Positions 52,778 through 61,638 of a DNA stretch of 64,000 nt are shown here, one piece after another. The notes under the pieces were generated by a model. That model was not told the origin of the DNA. It saw only the letters and a list, made by a program, of their open reading frames with translations, and did not search any database. Origin of the DNA: Streptomyces cupreus (GTDB lineage Bacteria; Actinomycetota; Actinomycetes; Streptomycetales; Streptomycetaceae); NCBI RefSeq assembly GCF_014257025.1, contig NZ_JACMSF010000010.1, positions 62,001-126,000 on the forward strand. The letters run 5' to 3'. Position 1 is the stretch's first letter; each line of letters opens with the position of its first letter. A program made the translations under genes and the position numbers.

Positions 52778-53788
52778 CTAAGCGGTCAGGGCCGGAACCT
52801 CCTCGGCCGCGGGCACAGGACCGGGCGGGGTGCCGGTGCCGAAGGGCCGGCCGCCCAGCCTCTCGCGATCATGCGGGCCGCGCCAACCGGACAGGTCCGG
52901 TCCGAGGGGCACGATGCCGGTCGGATTGATGCCGGTGTGCACCTGGTGGTAGTGCCGTTTGATGTGGTCGAAGTCGACGGTGTCACCGAACCCGGGCGTC
53001 TGGAACAGATCGCGGGCGTACGCCCACAGCACCGGATTCTCCGCCAGCTTCCACAAGTTGCACTTGAAGTGACCGTGATAGACGGCGTCGAAACGCACCA
53101 ACGTGGTGAACAGCCGGATGTCCGCCTCGGTGATCGTGTCCCCGACCAGATACCGCTGCCCCTCCAGCCGGCGGGCGAGCAGCTCCAGCCGCCGGAACAC
53201 CCCCGCGCAGGCCGCCTCGTACTCCTCCTGGTCCACGGCGAACCCGGCCGCGTACACCCCGTTGTTGACGTCCTCGTAGACCTCCGCCATGACCGTGTCG
53301 ATCTCGCCGCGCGCCTTGCGCGGATACAGGTCCGGCGCCCCGTCCCGATGCAGGGCCGTCCACTCGGTGGCGAGGTCCAGGGGGATGCGCTGGAAGTCGT
53401 TGGTGACCAGCCGGCCGCTCGGCACGTCCACGATCGCGGGCACGCTCACCCCGCCCGGGGCGTCCTTCTCACGCGCGTCGTAGGCCTCGGCGAGGAAGCG
53501 GATTCCGAGGACCGGGTCGCGGCCGTCCGCGTCGAGGGTGAAACGCCAGCTGCGGTCGTCCTGGATCGGGTCGGCGACGGCCATCGACAGGGCGCCCTCC
53601 AGGCCCAGGAGCCGCCGGGAGATCACCGCCCGGCTCGCCCACGGACAGGCACGGCTGACCACCAGCCGGTAGCGCCCCGGCTCCACCGGCCAGCCGTCCC
53701 GGCCGTCGGCGGTGATCCGGTCGGTGAAATGGCTCGGGGACCGCTTGAACGACTTGTGGCCGTACGCGGCGTTGCCGTCGTCGGGCAT
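52778..53788 (-). CDS. Glutathionyl-hydroquinone reductase-like (ECM4/YqjG-type GST)
   Basis: Product of 336 residues from ATG 53788, preceded by GGAGG. The thioredoxin-like N-domain has the active-site motif SRACPWASRAVI (CPWA Cys at about residue 49), followed by an all-helical GST C-domain with VGDTITEADIRLFTTLVRFDAVY. This is the Xi-class GST pattern, which reduces glutathionyl-hydroquinones. Actinomycetes use mycothiol in place of glutathione, so a mycothiol-conjugate role is plausible. Confidence 0.9.
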   Translation of the reverse strand: MPDDGNAAYGHKSFKRSPSHFTDRITADGRDGWPVEPGRYRLVVSRACPWASRAVISRRLLGLEGALSMAVADPIQDDRSWRFTLDADGRDPVLGIRFLAEAYDAREKDAPGGVSVPAIVDVPSGRLVTNDFQRIPLDLATEWTALHRDGAPDLYPRKARGEIDTVMAEVYEDVNNGVYAAGFAVDQEEYEAACAGVFRRLELLARRLEGQRYLVGDTITEADIRLFTTLVRFDAVYHGHFKCNLWKLAENPVLWAYARDLFQTPGFGDTVDFDHIKRHYHQVHTGINPTGIVPLGPDLSGWRGPHDRERLGGRPFGTGTPPGPVPAAEEVPALTA

Positions 53789-53880
53789 CACGCCCCTCCT
53801 TCCTGGCGGACACCCCCCGGGTCCCCCGATTTCGCCGGCCGGCACGGTGTGATCCGCCCCTTCCCGGGCATTCGGCGAAG

Positions 53881-54849
53881 GTGAGCGGCGAGGCGACAAG
53901 GGCGGACCGCAGGACGCGGGTCACCGTGGTGGTGGCGCTCGCGGCCAACCTGGTCATCGCCGTGGCCAAGACCGTCGGCGGTCTGATCGCCCAGTCACCC
54001 GCGCTGCTCTCGGAGGCCGCGCACTCGGTCGCCGACAGCGTCAACGAGCTCTTCCTGCTGGCCGCGCTGCGCCGCAGCCGCCGCCCCGCAGACCGCCGGC
54101 ACCCCTTCGGCTACGGCAAGGAGCGCTTCTTCTGGTCGCTGCTCGCCGCCGTCGGGATCTTCGTCATGGGCGGCTGCTTCTCCTTCTTCCAGGGCTTCGA
54201 GGCCCTCAGGAACGGCGCCGAGCACAAGCTGGAGGGCTACGTGGCCGGCATGATCGTGCTCGGCGTCGCCCTCCTCGCCGAGGGCACCTCGCTGGCCCGG
54301 GCCCTGCACCAGGCGCACCGCCAGGGCGGCGTCGCCGAGGGCGGCCTGCGCGACCCGGCCCTGCGCACCGTTGTCGCCGAGGACGGCACGGCGGTGCTCG
54401 GCGTGAGCCTCGCCCTCGGGGGCATGGCCCTGCACATGGTCACCGGCCAGGTGGTCTACGAGGCGGCCGCCTCCCTCGCCATCGGCGCCCTGCTCGTCTA
54501 CGTCGCCTACCGTCTGGGCCGCGACGCCCGCGACCGGCTGATCGGCGAGGCCGCCGACCCCGAGGCGGCGGACCGGATCCGGTCGCTGCTGCGCGAACAG
54601 CCCGAGATCGACAGCGTGGAGGCGCTGTTCACCATGAAGACGGGCCTGGAGACGGCCCTGATCGCCGCCCGCGTCGACCTCGTACCGGGTCTGGACAGCG
54701 AAGAGGTCGAGGAGGTCGCGGTACGGATCAAGCGGGCCGTCGCCGACGCCGTGCCCGAGGCGGAACAGATCTTCCTGGACATCACCGACCGCGCCGCCCA
54801 GGAGGCACGGCAAAGCCCCGCCGCGACGGGGGAACGCGGCGGGGCCTGA
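53881..54849 (+). CDS. Cation diffusion facilitator (CDF) transporter
   Basis: Product of 322 residues. Six predicted membrane helices; the metal site is in SEAAHSVADSVNE (HxxxD, TM2) and VVAEDGTAVLGVSLA (TM5 region). The C-terminal cytoplasmic domain, about 80 residues, has the ferredoxin-like fold of zinc/iron CDF proteins. GTG 53881 is the first start, though GAAGG is immediately adjacent. It exports divalent metals such as Zn2+ or Fe2+ in exchange for protons. The 3' end contains its own terminator hairpin. Confidence 0.88.
   Translation: MSGEATRADRRTRVTVVVALAANLVIAVAKTVGGLIAQSPALLSEAAHSVADSVNELFLLAALRRSRRPADRRHPFGYGKERFFWSLLAAVGIFVMGGCFSFFQGFEALRNGAEHKLEGYVAGMIVLGVALLAEGTSLARALHQAHRQGGVAEGGLRDPALRTVVAEDGTAVLGVSLALGGMALHMVTGQVVYEAAASLAIGALLVYVAYRLGRDARDRLIGEAADPEAADRIRSLLREQPEIDSVEALFTMKTGLETALIAARVDLVPGLDSEEVEEVAVRIKRAVADAVPEAEQIFLDITDRAAQEARQSPAATGERGGA
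54815..54845 (+). terminator. Terminator hairpin inside the CDF gene end
   Basis: Perfect 11-base arms (GCCCCGCCGCG / CGCGGCGGGGC) around 9 bases, ending one base before the CDF stop codon. It encodes the last residues and probably ends transcription. Confidence 0.75.
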
Positions 54850-54913
54850 CGCACGTGTGCCCGGCGAACGGGGGTTCATGCGTCCCGGAAACAAGAATTT
54901 TCCGCGAGGGCCG

Positions 54914-55363
54914 TCAGTCGCCCTCGACCGGCTCCAGCACGAACACCGGAATCTCGCGCTCGGTCTTCTCCTGGTAGTCGGCGTACGGCGGATACGCCGC
55001 CACGGCACGCTCCCACCACTCGGACTTCTCGGCGCCGGTGACCTCACGGGCCCTCATCTCCCGCTTGTCCGGGCCGTCCTGGAGCTCCACCAGGGGATCG
55101 GCCTTGACGTTGTGGTACCAAACCGGGTGCTTGGGCGCCCCGCCCAGGGAGGCGACCGCGGCGTACCGTCCCGCGTGCTCCACCCGCATCAACGGCGTCT
55201 TGCGGATCTTGCCGCTCCTGGCGCCCCGGGTGGTCAGCAGGATCACCGGCAGCCCGGTGTCCCGCAAGGTCGTGCCCTTGGTGCCGCCGGAGCTCTCGTA
55301 CAACTCCACCTGCTCGCGCACCCACTGGGTCGGGCTGGGTTCGTACTCGCCCTCAAGAGGCAT
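54914..55363 (-). CDS. Nitroreductase family deazaflavin (F420)-dependent oxidoreductase
   Basis: Product of 149 residues from ATG 55363. A DDN-type split barrel: [32 protein letters not shown] and [19 protein letters not shown] are hallmarks of F420H2-dependent reductases such as M. tuberculosis Ddn. Likely reduces quinones or nitroaromatics with F420H2. Stands alone; converges with the CDF gene. Confidence 0.9.
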   Translation of the reverse strand: MPLEGEYEPSPTQWVREQVELYESSGGTKGTTLRDTGLPVILLTTRGARSGKIRKTPLMRVEHAGRYAAVASLGGAPKHPVWYHNVKADPLVELQDGPDKREMRAREVTGAEKSEWWERAVAAYPPYADYQEKTEREIPVFVLEPVEGD

Positions 55364-55579
55364 GGCATCCGTCCCATCGTCGTGTTCCGCGCCTGACGCC
55401 CACCTACAACGCACATGCGTGCGCGTTTCATCCACCATGGTGTGCCAACCGGCCCTGCAAACCCGGCGGCAAGAGCCACGGGCGGTCGAAGCCATCAGCG
55501 TGTCGGCGCCGGCCGGCTGAGCCCCGCCGGATCGAGGACGGTCACCTCGGCACGGCGCAGCCATCGCGGCGGCCTGACC

Positions 55580-56131
55580 TCAGCGGGACTCCACCAGCCG
55601 CCGGGCCGCCTCCCGGGCCTCCGCGGCCGGTCGGGCGCTCCCGGTGATGCCCGCCGTGACCATGGCGCCCTCGGCCAGCAGGAACAGCGGCCCGGTCAGG
55701 TCGGCGGGCAGCCCCGCGCCCGCCACCAGGGTGCGGAGGTAGTCGCGGAACGCCCGTTTGTGCGCCCGGACTTGCTCCGCCACCCGGTCCGAGGTGGCGC
55801 CGAGTTCGCCGTAGGAGTTGATCCAGGCGCAGCCGCGGAAGCCGTCCTCGGCGAACCACTCCTCCAGCCAGTCGAAGACGGCCGGGATCCGCCGGGCGGG
55901 GTCCGGTTCGCGGTCCACATGAGCGGCGAGGCGGCCGCGCCAGCGTTCATCGCGGCGCTCCAGATAGGCCTCTACCAGCTGTTCCTTGGCGGGGAACAGC
56001 TGGTAGAGCCGCTTGAGGGAAACCCCGGAGGCGCCGCGGAGCTCGTCCATGCCGACCGACTGGATGCCCCGGCCGTAGAACAGCTCCTCCGCGGCGTCCA
56101 GGGCCCGTTCCCGGGCGGTTGCGCTGTCCAT
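55580..56131 (-). CDS. TetR family regulator divergent from DUF1348 gene
   Basis: Product of 183 residues from ATG 56131 (GGGAG upstream). Helix-turn-helix at about 5-50 ([52 protein letters not shown]). Two perfect palindromes with the GAGAACG/CGTTCTC half-site lie in the 107-bp gap to the SnoaL-like gene, so it probably represses both. The 216 bases between this gene and the F420 reductase hold nothing recognised. Confidence 0.9.
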   Translation of the reverse strand: MDSATARERALDAAEELFYGRGIQSVGMDELRGASGVSLKRLYQLFPAKEQLVEAYLERRDERWRGRLAAHVDREPDPARRIPAVFDWLEEWFAEDGFRGCAWINSYGELGATSDRVAEQVRAHKRAFRDYLRTLVAGAGLPADLTGPLFLLAEGAMVTAGITGSARPAAEAREAARRLVESR

Positions 56132-56167
56132 GTCCGGCCACTCCCTGTTCCGACGGCTCCTTGACGC

Positions 56168-56220
56168 GAGAACGTGCGTTCTCATACCGTACGGATCGTA
56201 GCGGAGAACGAACGTTCTCC
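56168..56220. promoter_or_regulatory. Two TetR operators
   Basis: GAGAACGTGCGTTCTC (56168-56183) and GGAGAACGAACGTTCTCC (56203-56220) are perfect palindromes with the same 7-base half-site. One lies near each divergent start. The second overlaps the likely promoter/leader of the DUF1348 gene. Confidence 0.8.
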
Positions 56221-56238
56221 CGTAGTCAGGAGGCCGCC

Positions 56239-56685
56239 ATGACCGACCGCCCGCCCCTGCCCCCCTTCACCCGCGAGTCCGCCGCGCGGAAGGTGCGGGC
56301 CGCCGAGGACGCCTGGAACACCCGCGACCCGCACAAGGTCGCGCTCGCCTACTCCGAGGACTCCGTCTGGCGCAACCGCGACACCTTCCTCGCCGGCCGC
56401 GCCGAGATCGTCGAGTTCCTCACCGCCAAGTGGGCCCGCGAGCGCGAGTACGCCCTGCGCAAGGACCTGTGGGCCTTCGACGGCAACCGCATCGCGGTCC
56501 GCTTCCAGTACGAGTCCCGCGACGCCGACGGCCAGTGGTGGCGGTCGTACGGCAATGAACTGTGGGAGTTCGACGAGTACGGGCTGATGACCCGGCGGGA
56601 GGCCAGCATCAACGACGTCCCGATCGAGGCGCACGAGCGCCGCATCCTCGGCCCGCGCAAGGAGGAGCCGCTGCCCGTTCAGTAG
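56239..56685 (+). CDS. DUF1348 family SnoaL/NTF2-like protein
   Basis: Product of 148 residues with AGGAGG upstream. Typical family motifs: [31 protein letters not shown] and [33 protein letters not shown]2-like cavity protein, enzymatic role unknown; homologues are often under TetR control in stress or detoxification contexts. Followed 9 bases later by a flavoprotein gene. Confidence 0.92.
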   Translation: MTDRPPLPPFTRESAARKVRAAEDAWNTRDPHKVALAYSEDSVWRNRDTFLAGRAEIVEFLTAKWAREREYALRKDLWAFDGNRIAVRFQYESRDADGQWWRSYGNELWEFDEYGLMTRREASINDVPIEAHERRILGPRKEEPLPVQ

Positions 56686-56694
56686 GGTGCGTGG

Positions 56695-57228
56695 ATGAGC
56701 GAACAGGCCGGAAAACCCTTCCTCTACGTCGTCGTCTGCGCCGCCGGAATCGCCGCCGGCGTGGGCAAGCTCATCGGTGCCGCGCAGGAGCGGGGCTGGG
56801 AGGTCGGTGTCATCGCGACGCCCGTCGCGATGAACGGCTTCTTCGACACGGCCGCCGTCGAGGCGCTCACCGGCCGCCCGATCCGCTCCGCCTGGCGCAC
56901 CCCCGGCGATCCGCGGCCCTTCCCGCCGCCGGACGCGGTCGTCGTCGCGCCCGCCACCTTCAACACCGTCAACAAGTGGGCGCAGGGCCTGGCCGACACC
57001 CTCGCCGTGGCCACCCTGTGCGAGGCCCCTGGCCTGGGTGTCCCGATCGCCGCCCTGCCCTGTGTGGCCGACGCGCTCGCCGCCCATCCCGCGTACCAGG
57101 AGAGCCTGGCCCGGCTGCGCGGGATGGGCGTCCGCTTCGGCGAGCCGTACTCCGGCGATCCCCAACCGGACGGCGGTCGGCCGGAGTTCGGCTGGGAACG
57201 GGCGCTGGACCTGTTGGACATGCGCTAG
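56695..57228 (+). CDS. Flavoprotein (HFCD/PPC-decarboxylase-like fold)
   Basis: Product of 177 residues. The flavodoxin-like fold has VVVCAAGIAAGVGKLIGAAQERGWEVGVIATPVAMNGFF and VVVAPATFNTVNKWAQGLADTLA, the latter being the flavin-binding/active-site region of the HFCD family (phosphopantothenoylcysteine decarboxylase, EpiD). Stand-alone members of this size catalyse oxidative decarboxylation or have unknown roles. No RiPP precursor is adjacent. Probably co-transcribed with the DUF1348 gene. Confidence 0.82.
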   Translation: MSEQAGKPFLYVVVCAAGIAAGVGKLIGAAQERGWEVGVIATPVAMNGFFDTAAVEALTGRPIRSAWRTPGDPRPFPPPDAVVVAPATFNTVNKWAQGLADTLAVATLCEAPGLGVPIAALPCVADALAAHPAYQESLARLRGMGVRFGEPYSGDPQPDGGRPEFGWERALDLLDMR

Positions 57229-57249
57229 GGGTCACAACTGGCTGATTTG

Positions 57250-57267
57250 TGCCCCTTGGTAGGGGCA
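57250..57267 (+). terminator. Hairpin after the flavoprotein gene
   Basis: TGCCCC-TTGGTA-GGGGCA starts 22 bases past the stop. Downstream, an AT-rich zone (57296-57350, with GAAAGTTTC and TTCTTCAACTTCTTG) probably carries the promoter of the cyclase gene. Confidence 0.55.
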
Positions 57268-57412
57268 TGCCGACGTCTGCCGTCCGATTGCAAGAACCGT
57301 CAGAAAGTTTCTTCAACTTCTTGCAGTCGAAGTCGATCACTGTTTAACTCAGGCGCTGTTGATCGCAGTTGACGGCCAGCCGGTGTGCTCACCGGCCGAT
57401 CCAAGGAGTGTC

Positions 57413-58639
57413 GTGACGGCGCAGACTCCTGTTGCCGAGCCCGGAGTCCGAGGCGACGACGGAGGTTTCACCCTCCACGCCCCGGAGGGGACCGCGTATC
57501 GCGTGGACCTGACGAACGATGTGCTCTCCCCGTACAACCCGCTGCTCGCGCGGTACTGCGAGGGTCGTCGTGTCGTCGCCTTCGTCGGCCCGACCGTGGA
57601 GCGGCTCTACGGCCGGAGCCTGCGCGCCTATCTGGCCGCCCGGCTCGCACCGGACAGCTGGAGCGTCGTCGTGCTGGCCGGCGGTGAGGACGCCAAGACC
57701 ATGGACACGGTCGAGGAGATCTGCGCCCGGGCCAAGTCGGCCGGTCTCGACCGGCGCGGTGTGATGCTGGCCGTCGGCGGCGGCGTCACCTGTGACCTCG
57801 TGGGCTTCGCGGCGGCGATCTACGCCCGGGGCGTGCGCTACATCAAGGTCAACACCACGCTGGTCGGCCAGGTCGACGTGGGTGTCGGGGTGAAGACCGG
57901 GGTCAACGCCCTCGGCACGAAGAACATGCTCGGCGCCTATCACCCCGCGCACGCGTCGATCAACGACCCAGGTTTTCTGAGGACGTTGACGCCGCGTCAC
58001 ATACGGTGCGGGCTCGGCGAGACAGCCAAGATGGCGATCATCAAGGACGCCCTTCTCTTCCGGGTCCTGGAGGAGTGCCCGACCGTCTTCCAGGAGCCCT
58101 GTCCGACGCCGGACTGGCTCCTCGACGCGGGACTCGGAGGGCGGGGCGTCGAGGACTACGTACTGCGCACCTCCATGGCGTCGATGATGGAGGAGCTGTG
58201 CCCCAACCTCCGCGAGCACGACCTGGCCAGGCTGGTCGACTTCGGGCACACCTTCGGGCCGGTCATCGAGACGGCCAGCGACTACCGCGTCGCGCACGGC
58301 GAGTCGGTCGCCATCGACATGGCCCTGTCCACTCAACTCGCCCGCGTCCTCGGTATCGTCGACGCCGACGACTGCGAGCGCGTCATGCGGCTGATCGCCG
58401 GGCTCGGCCTGCCCCTGCACGACCCGGGGACCTGCACCCCCGAGCTGATGGACCGCGCCCTGAAGGCGTCCTGGGAACGACGGGGCCGCCGTCTGCACCT
58501 CGTGGTGCCCGACGGCATCGGCTCGGCGGTCTTCGTCGACGACCTCGACGACATCCCGCCCGCGGCGCTGGAGGAGGCGCTCCGGGCCCTCTCCGTCCGC
58601 GCGTCCGCGCTGCCCGAACCGCTGGTCGACTCGTACTGA
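57413..58639 (+). CDS. Sedoheptulose 7-phosphate cyclase (EEVS/DDGS-type)
   Basis: Product of 408 residues from GTG 57413 with AAGGAG 4-5 bases upstream. Homologous to dehydroquinate synthase: NAD-binding GGEDAKTMDTVEEICARA, AVGGGVTCDLVGFAAAIYARG, TTLVGQVDVGVGVKTGVNALGTKNMLGAYHPA, and zinc-site RLVDFGHTFGPVIE and HGESVAIDM. Length and motifs fit the sugar phosphate cyclases that convert sedoheptulose 7-phosphate to 2-epi-5-epi-valiolone (or a close isomer), the first step to C7-cyclitols such as acarbose and validamycin. Which isomer is made cannot be told by eye. A cupin and a cut aminotransferase follow. Confidence 0.85.
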   Translation: MTAQTPVAEPGVRGDDGGFTLHAPEGTAYRVDLTNDVLSPYNPLLARYCEGRRVVAFVGPTVERLYGRSLRAYLAARLAPDSWSVVVLAGGEDAKTMDTVEEICARAKSAGLDRRGVMLAVGGGVTCDLVGFAAAIYARGVRYIKVNTTLVGQVDVGVGVKTGVNALGTKNMLGAYHPAHASINDPGFLRTLTPRHIRCGLGETAKMAIIKDALLFRVLEECPTVFQEPCPTPDWLLDAGLGGRGVEDYVLRTSMASMMEELCPNLREHDLARLVDFGHTFGPVIETASDYRVAHGESVAIDMALSTQLARVLGIVDADDCERVMRLIAGLGLPLHDPGTCTPELMDRALKASWERRGRRLHLVVPDGIGSAVFVDDLDDIPPAALEEALRALSVRASALPEPLVDSY

Positions 58640-58788
58640 GCCGCTCCGGGTTCCGGCCCGATCCACTTCGAGTCCCGGCCCGAGTCACTCCCCGATCCGG
58701 GCCGATCCGCCGGTGAGCCGCGCCCAAGTCCTCCGCGTCCCGAGCCGCCGACGCCTCTTCTTCCCCTGCCCTTTGGAGCCGCGCCGAC

Positions 58789-59187
58789 ATGACCTCTGCC
58801 CAGCCGTCCGAGCCCACGCGGACCCGCATCAGCAACCTCCACGACGGGCTTCTGCGCGAGGTGACCGGCGATCACGGCGGCAATGGCACGATCCTGGCCC
58901 ACCGGGCCTATCGGCGGGAGGGCGCCCGCGCCACCGTCGCCTTCATCGACCTGGTCGTCCTGCCTCCGCACACCTCCATCGGACTGCACCGCCACGCCGA
59001 CGACGAGGAGACCTACGTCATCCTCTCCGGCCGGGGCCGCATGACCCTGGACGGCGAGGAGTTCACCGTCCGGACCGGGGACGTCGTACCCAACCGCCCT
59101 TACGGAGAACACGGGTTGGCCAACGACTCGGAGGACGACCTCGCCCTGCTCGTCTTCGAGATCGGCCCGCTGGAGGGCGCCCGATGA
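58789..59187 (+). CDS. Cupin domain protein of the C7-cyclitol locus
   Basis: Product of 132 residues, a single cupin barrel. Metal ligands: SIGLHRHADDEETYVILSGRG (two His and Glu) and a later His in YGEHGLAND. Small cupins appear in C7N-aminocyclitol clusters as epimerases or isomerases of valiolone derivatives, which fits here. Its stop overlaps the aminotransferase start by four bases, and it follows the cyclase by 149 bases of non-coding sequence. Confidence 0.85.
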   Translation: MTSAQPSEPTRTRISNLHDGLLREVTGDHGGNGTILAHRAYRREGARATVAFIDLVVLPPHTSIGLHRHADDEETYVILSGRGRMTLDGEEFTVRTGDVVPNRPYGEHGLANDSEDDLALLVFEIGPLEGAR

Positions 59188-59852
59188 CCGGCCCGCTCCA
59201 GGAGGAGCTGCTGCACCGTGAGGCGCAGCGGCTCGCGCCCGGCGCCTCCGAGGAGTCCGCCCTCGGCCGTCGTGTCTTCGGTGAGGGCCGCGGCGCGGTC
59301 CTCACCGACCTGGACGGCAACCAGTACATCGACCTCGCCGCCGGCACCCTCACCCAGTCCCTCGGCCACTGTCATCCGGAGGTCGTCGCCGCGCTGACCG
59401 AGCAGGCGGCACGGCTGTGGAACGTCCACGACTTCGCCACCGCCGACCGCGCCGCCCTGTGCGACCTGCTCGCCGAGCTGCTGCCGGAGCACCTCGACAC
59501 CTACGGCTTCTTCTCCACCGGCGCCGAGGTCGTCGAGGCCGCCCTGCGCACCGTCCAGGCCGTCGCCGAGCCGGGCCGCAACCGGATCGGGGCGCTCAGG
59601 TACGGCTTCCACGGCAAGACCCAGGGGGCGCGGATGCTCGTGCACTGGGACATCGGCAACCAGGCGTTCGCGGGCAACAGCGTCCTCGGCTACTCCCCGT
59701 ACTGCTACCGCGGCCACGTCCCGTTTCCGGGTTGCAGCCAGAACCCGCCAACCGGCGCCAGACTAGACGGCCAAGATGGGTCGCTGCCTGTCTTCGCACC
59801 GGCTAGTGACGGGAGCCGGGGGAGCCCGGCGTATTCGTGTCCCGCCGCATGA
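59184..59852 (+). pseudogene. Class III aminotransferase, truncated at about 59740
   Basis: The frame starts with ATG 59184 and gives 222 residues against about 430-460 for the family. The N-terminal half is normal: GEGRGAVLTDLDGNQYIDLAAGTLTQSLGHCHPEVVAALTEQ, the PLP-phosphate segment FFSTGAEVVEAALRT and YGFHGKTQGARML. After GYSPYCYRG (about residue 185) homology is lost and the frame runs into a stop; the catalytic Lys domain is missing. The break coincides with a switch to lower-GC sequence read from the other strand, so this is the scar of an insertion or rearrangement. It would have aminated a cyclitol ketone. Confidence 0.85.
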
Positions 59853-60525
59853 AGATTCCATCGACCTGAAACATCTCTCCAGATCGAGGGCTCTCCGTCA
59901 CACACTCGACGCTCGCGACTCGGAAGCCGAGGTGGGTCACGTACTTGATCATGTCGAAAAACACCGGCGATCCTTCCCAGAGGGGCACCAGGGAGAGCTC
60001 AAGCTCGATCGCAAGCGCGCGACTGAGGGCGCGCGGCGCCCCTTCAAGTACCTCGCGTTCGTACCCCTCGACATCGAGCTTGAGATATAGCCGAGTGTCA
60101 GGAGCGAGTCCGGCGATCTCCTGATCGAGGGTCTCCACAGTGACTTCCTGCGTTCCGACTTGCTCCAGCACGGTGGGGGTCGTGATTGGGCGCGATGACG
60201 GTTGGAGCAGCGAGCTGGCGCGACTATCGCCGAGCACGTGGATCTCCGCAATGTGGCGACGACTTCCAAGCGCGATGTTTCGGCAATGCCATCGGGGATC
60301 GCGCGCCGCATTCCGCGCTAGCTCTTGGAAGCTCGCAAGGACCGGCTCGAAGGAAATGATGTCTCCCTGAAACCCAGCCTGGCGCAGCCCGATGGCGTAT
60401 TGCCCGACGTTGGCTCCGACATCGACCACCGCATCGATGTCCATGTAAGCCAGCATTGCCGCTCGTCTGAGTGTCGGGGACAACGGATTCACTACGACCG
60501 AGAAGTCACCGATGGTTCTTGGCAC
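59803..60525 (-). CDS. FkbM family methyltransferase
   Basis: Product of 240 residues from GTG 60525, 7 bases after AAGGAG. SAM-binding AVVDVGANVGQYAIGLRQAGFQGDIISFEPV, and later LYLKLDVEGYEREVLEGAP, are hallmark FkbM motifs. These enzymes O-methylate sugars or polyketides. Bases are visibly less GC-rich than genes before 59.7 kb. Its 3' end overlaps the tail of the truncated aminotransferase reading frame. Confidence 0.9.
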   Translation of the reverse strand: MPRTIGDFSVVVNPLSPTLRRAAMLAYMDIDAVVDVGANVGQYAIGLRQAGFQGDIISFEPVLASFQELARNAARDPRWHCRNIALGSRRHIAEIHVLGDSRASSLLQPSSRPITTPTVLEQVGTQEVTVETLDQEIAGLAPDTRLYLKLDVEGYEREVLEGAPRALSRALAIELELSLVPLWEGSPVFFDMIKYVTHLGFRVASVECVTESPRSGEMFQVDGIFMRRDTNTPGSPGSRH

Positions 60526-60568
60526 TGTTGCGCTCCTTGGGCGGGCCCTTGTGGCTGAGTAGTTGCCG

Positions 60569-61615
60569 CTAACCGGCGGGCGCCGTGGGCGGTAGCTGCT
60601 GGATCTCAAGCACGGCGGCAGTGCAGATAAATCCTGCACCTTCGCCCAGCATCAGGACCCGGTGACCGGGGCGTATGCGGCTAGTCCGCGTGAGGTAGTC
60701 GAGCCCCGCAAGGACATCAGCACCCCCGGTGTGTCCAACCTCTCGGCCGAACTCCCAGGCAGTCTGAGAGACGTCCGCACCGAGACGCTTAAGGTGCGCG
60801 TTGTGCAGCAGGCGCGCACCGTAGAAGGGGAGGACGACGTGTTCGATGTCGGACACGCGGATACCCGCTTCGGCCGTTGCCTGTTCTACGACAGCCCGCA
60901 ATTGTCGATCTTGACGCTGCCGCACATCGACCCGCGGCATTGTGCGGAGAAATTCGCGCGCACGTCGTCCTAGGAGAATGGGGCGGCGCGCACTCTCGCC
61001 GAAGACTCGGAACGGGTCATCGCCACGGTGGAGTCCTTCCAATTCTGAGTCGGTCGCGGTTGACGTGGCGAGGACCCGAGCAAAGCCCAGTCGCCGCGAG
61101 AGGACCAGTGCGGCGCCTGCGTCGCCATAGACCAAGCCGGGTTCTGATCGCCAGCGGTCGAAACCCGGCGCAGGCCAGCAGTCGGCCGCCGCAACGAGAG
61201 CGGCTGGCGCGGTAGTGCGCGCTTCCAGGTACGAACATGCCAGTTCGAGGCCAACCAAGCCGCTATTACAGCCACTCCTTATCTCCGCGACGAGGCAGTT
61301 GCCGTGAGGAATACCTAGCAGGCGCGTTACGTACGCCGCCGAGTTCCACACATCAAATCCCGTGTGCAGGATGAGCCCGTGTAGTAGCAATCCGATTTCC
61401 TCGGGCGTATGCCCGGAGCGTCCGAGTGCCTGTTTTGCAGCGGCGATCGCGAGATGAGGCGACATTGTGTCGTGCTCAGCGATTGCCACGGCGCGCTGCT
61501 TAGTCTTGGCGGCCTCAGCCGCCGGATAGCGGCCGTCCGCAACGGCAGCGGCGACTGGAACGCTTGGAGGCAGAGCGCAGCCGGTACCGGCTAGGTACAC
61601 GCTGTCCCAACGCAT
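60569..61615 (-). CDS. KAS III-like enzyme with altered catalytic triad
   Basis: Product of 348 residues from ATG 61615 (GAGGGG about 9 bases upstream). The thiolase fold and catalytic Cys (AEIRSGCNSGLVGLELAC, about residue 118) are intact. The canonical PHQAN His reads PFYGARLLHNAH, and the GNTSAAS Asn reads GHTGGADVLAGL, so His is lost or moved and Asn is replaced by His. Such changes are seen in KAS III-like acyltransferases that move acyl groups to alcohols or amines rather than condensing them. Follows and precedes FkbM genes in a probable minus-strand operon. Confidence 0.82.
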   Translation of the reverse strand: MRWDSVYLAGTGCALPPSVPVAAAVADGRYPAAEAAKTKQRAVAIAEHDTMSPHLAIAAAKQALGRSGHTPEEIGLLLHGLILHTGFDVWNSAAYVTRLLGIPHGNCLVAEIRSGCNSGLVGLELACSYLEARTTAPAALVAAADCWPAPGFDRWRSEPGLVYGDAGAALVLSRRLGFARVLATSTATDSELEGLHRGDDPFRVFGESARRPILLGRRAREFLRTMPRVDVRQRQDRQLRAVVEQATAEAGIRVSDIEHVVLPFYGARLLHNAHLKRLGADVSQTAWEFGREVGHTGGADVLAGLDYLTRTSRIRPGHRVLMLGEGAGFICTAAVLEIQQLPPTAPAG

Positions 61616-61638
61616 GTTGATGCACCCCTCTACCGGAG

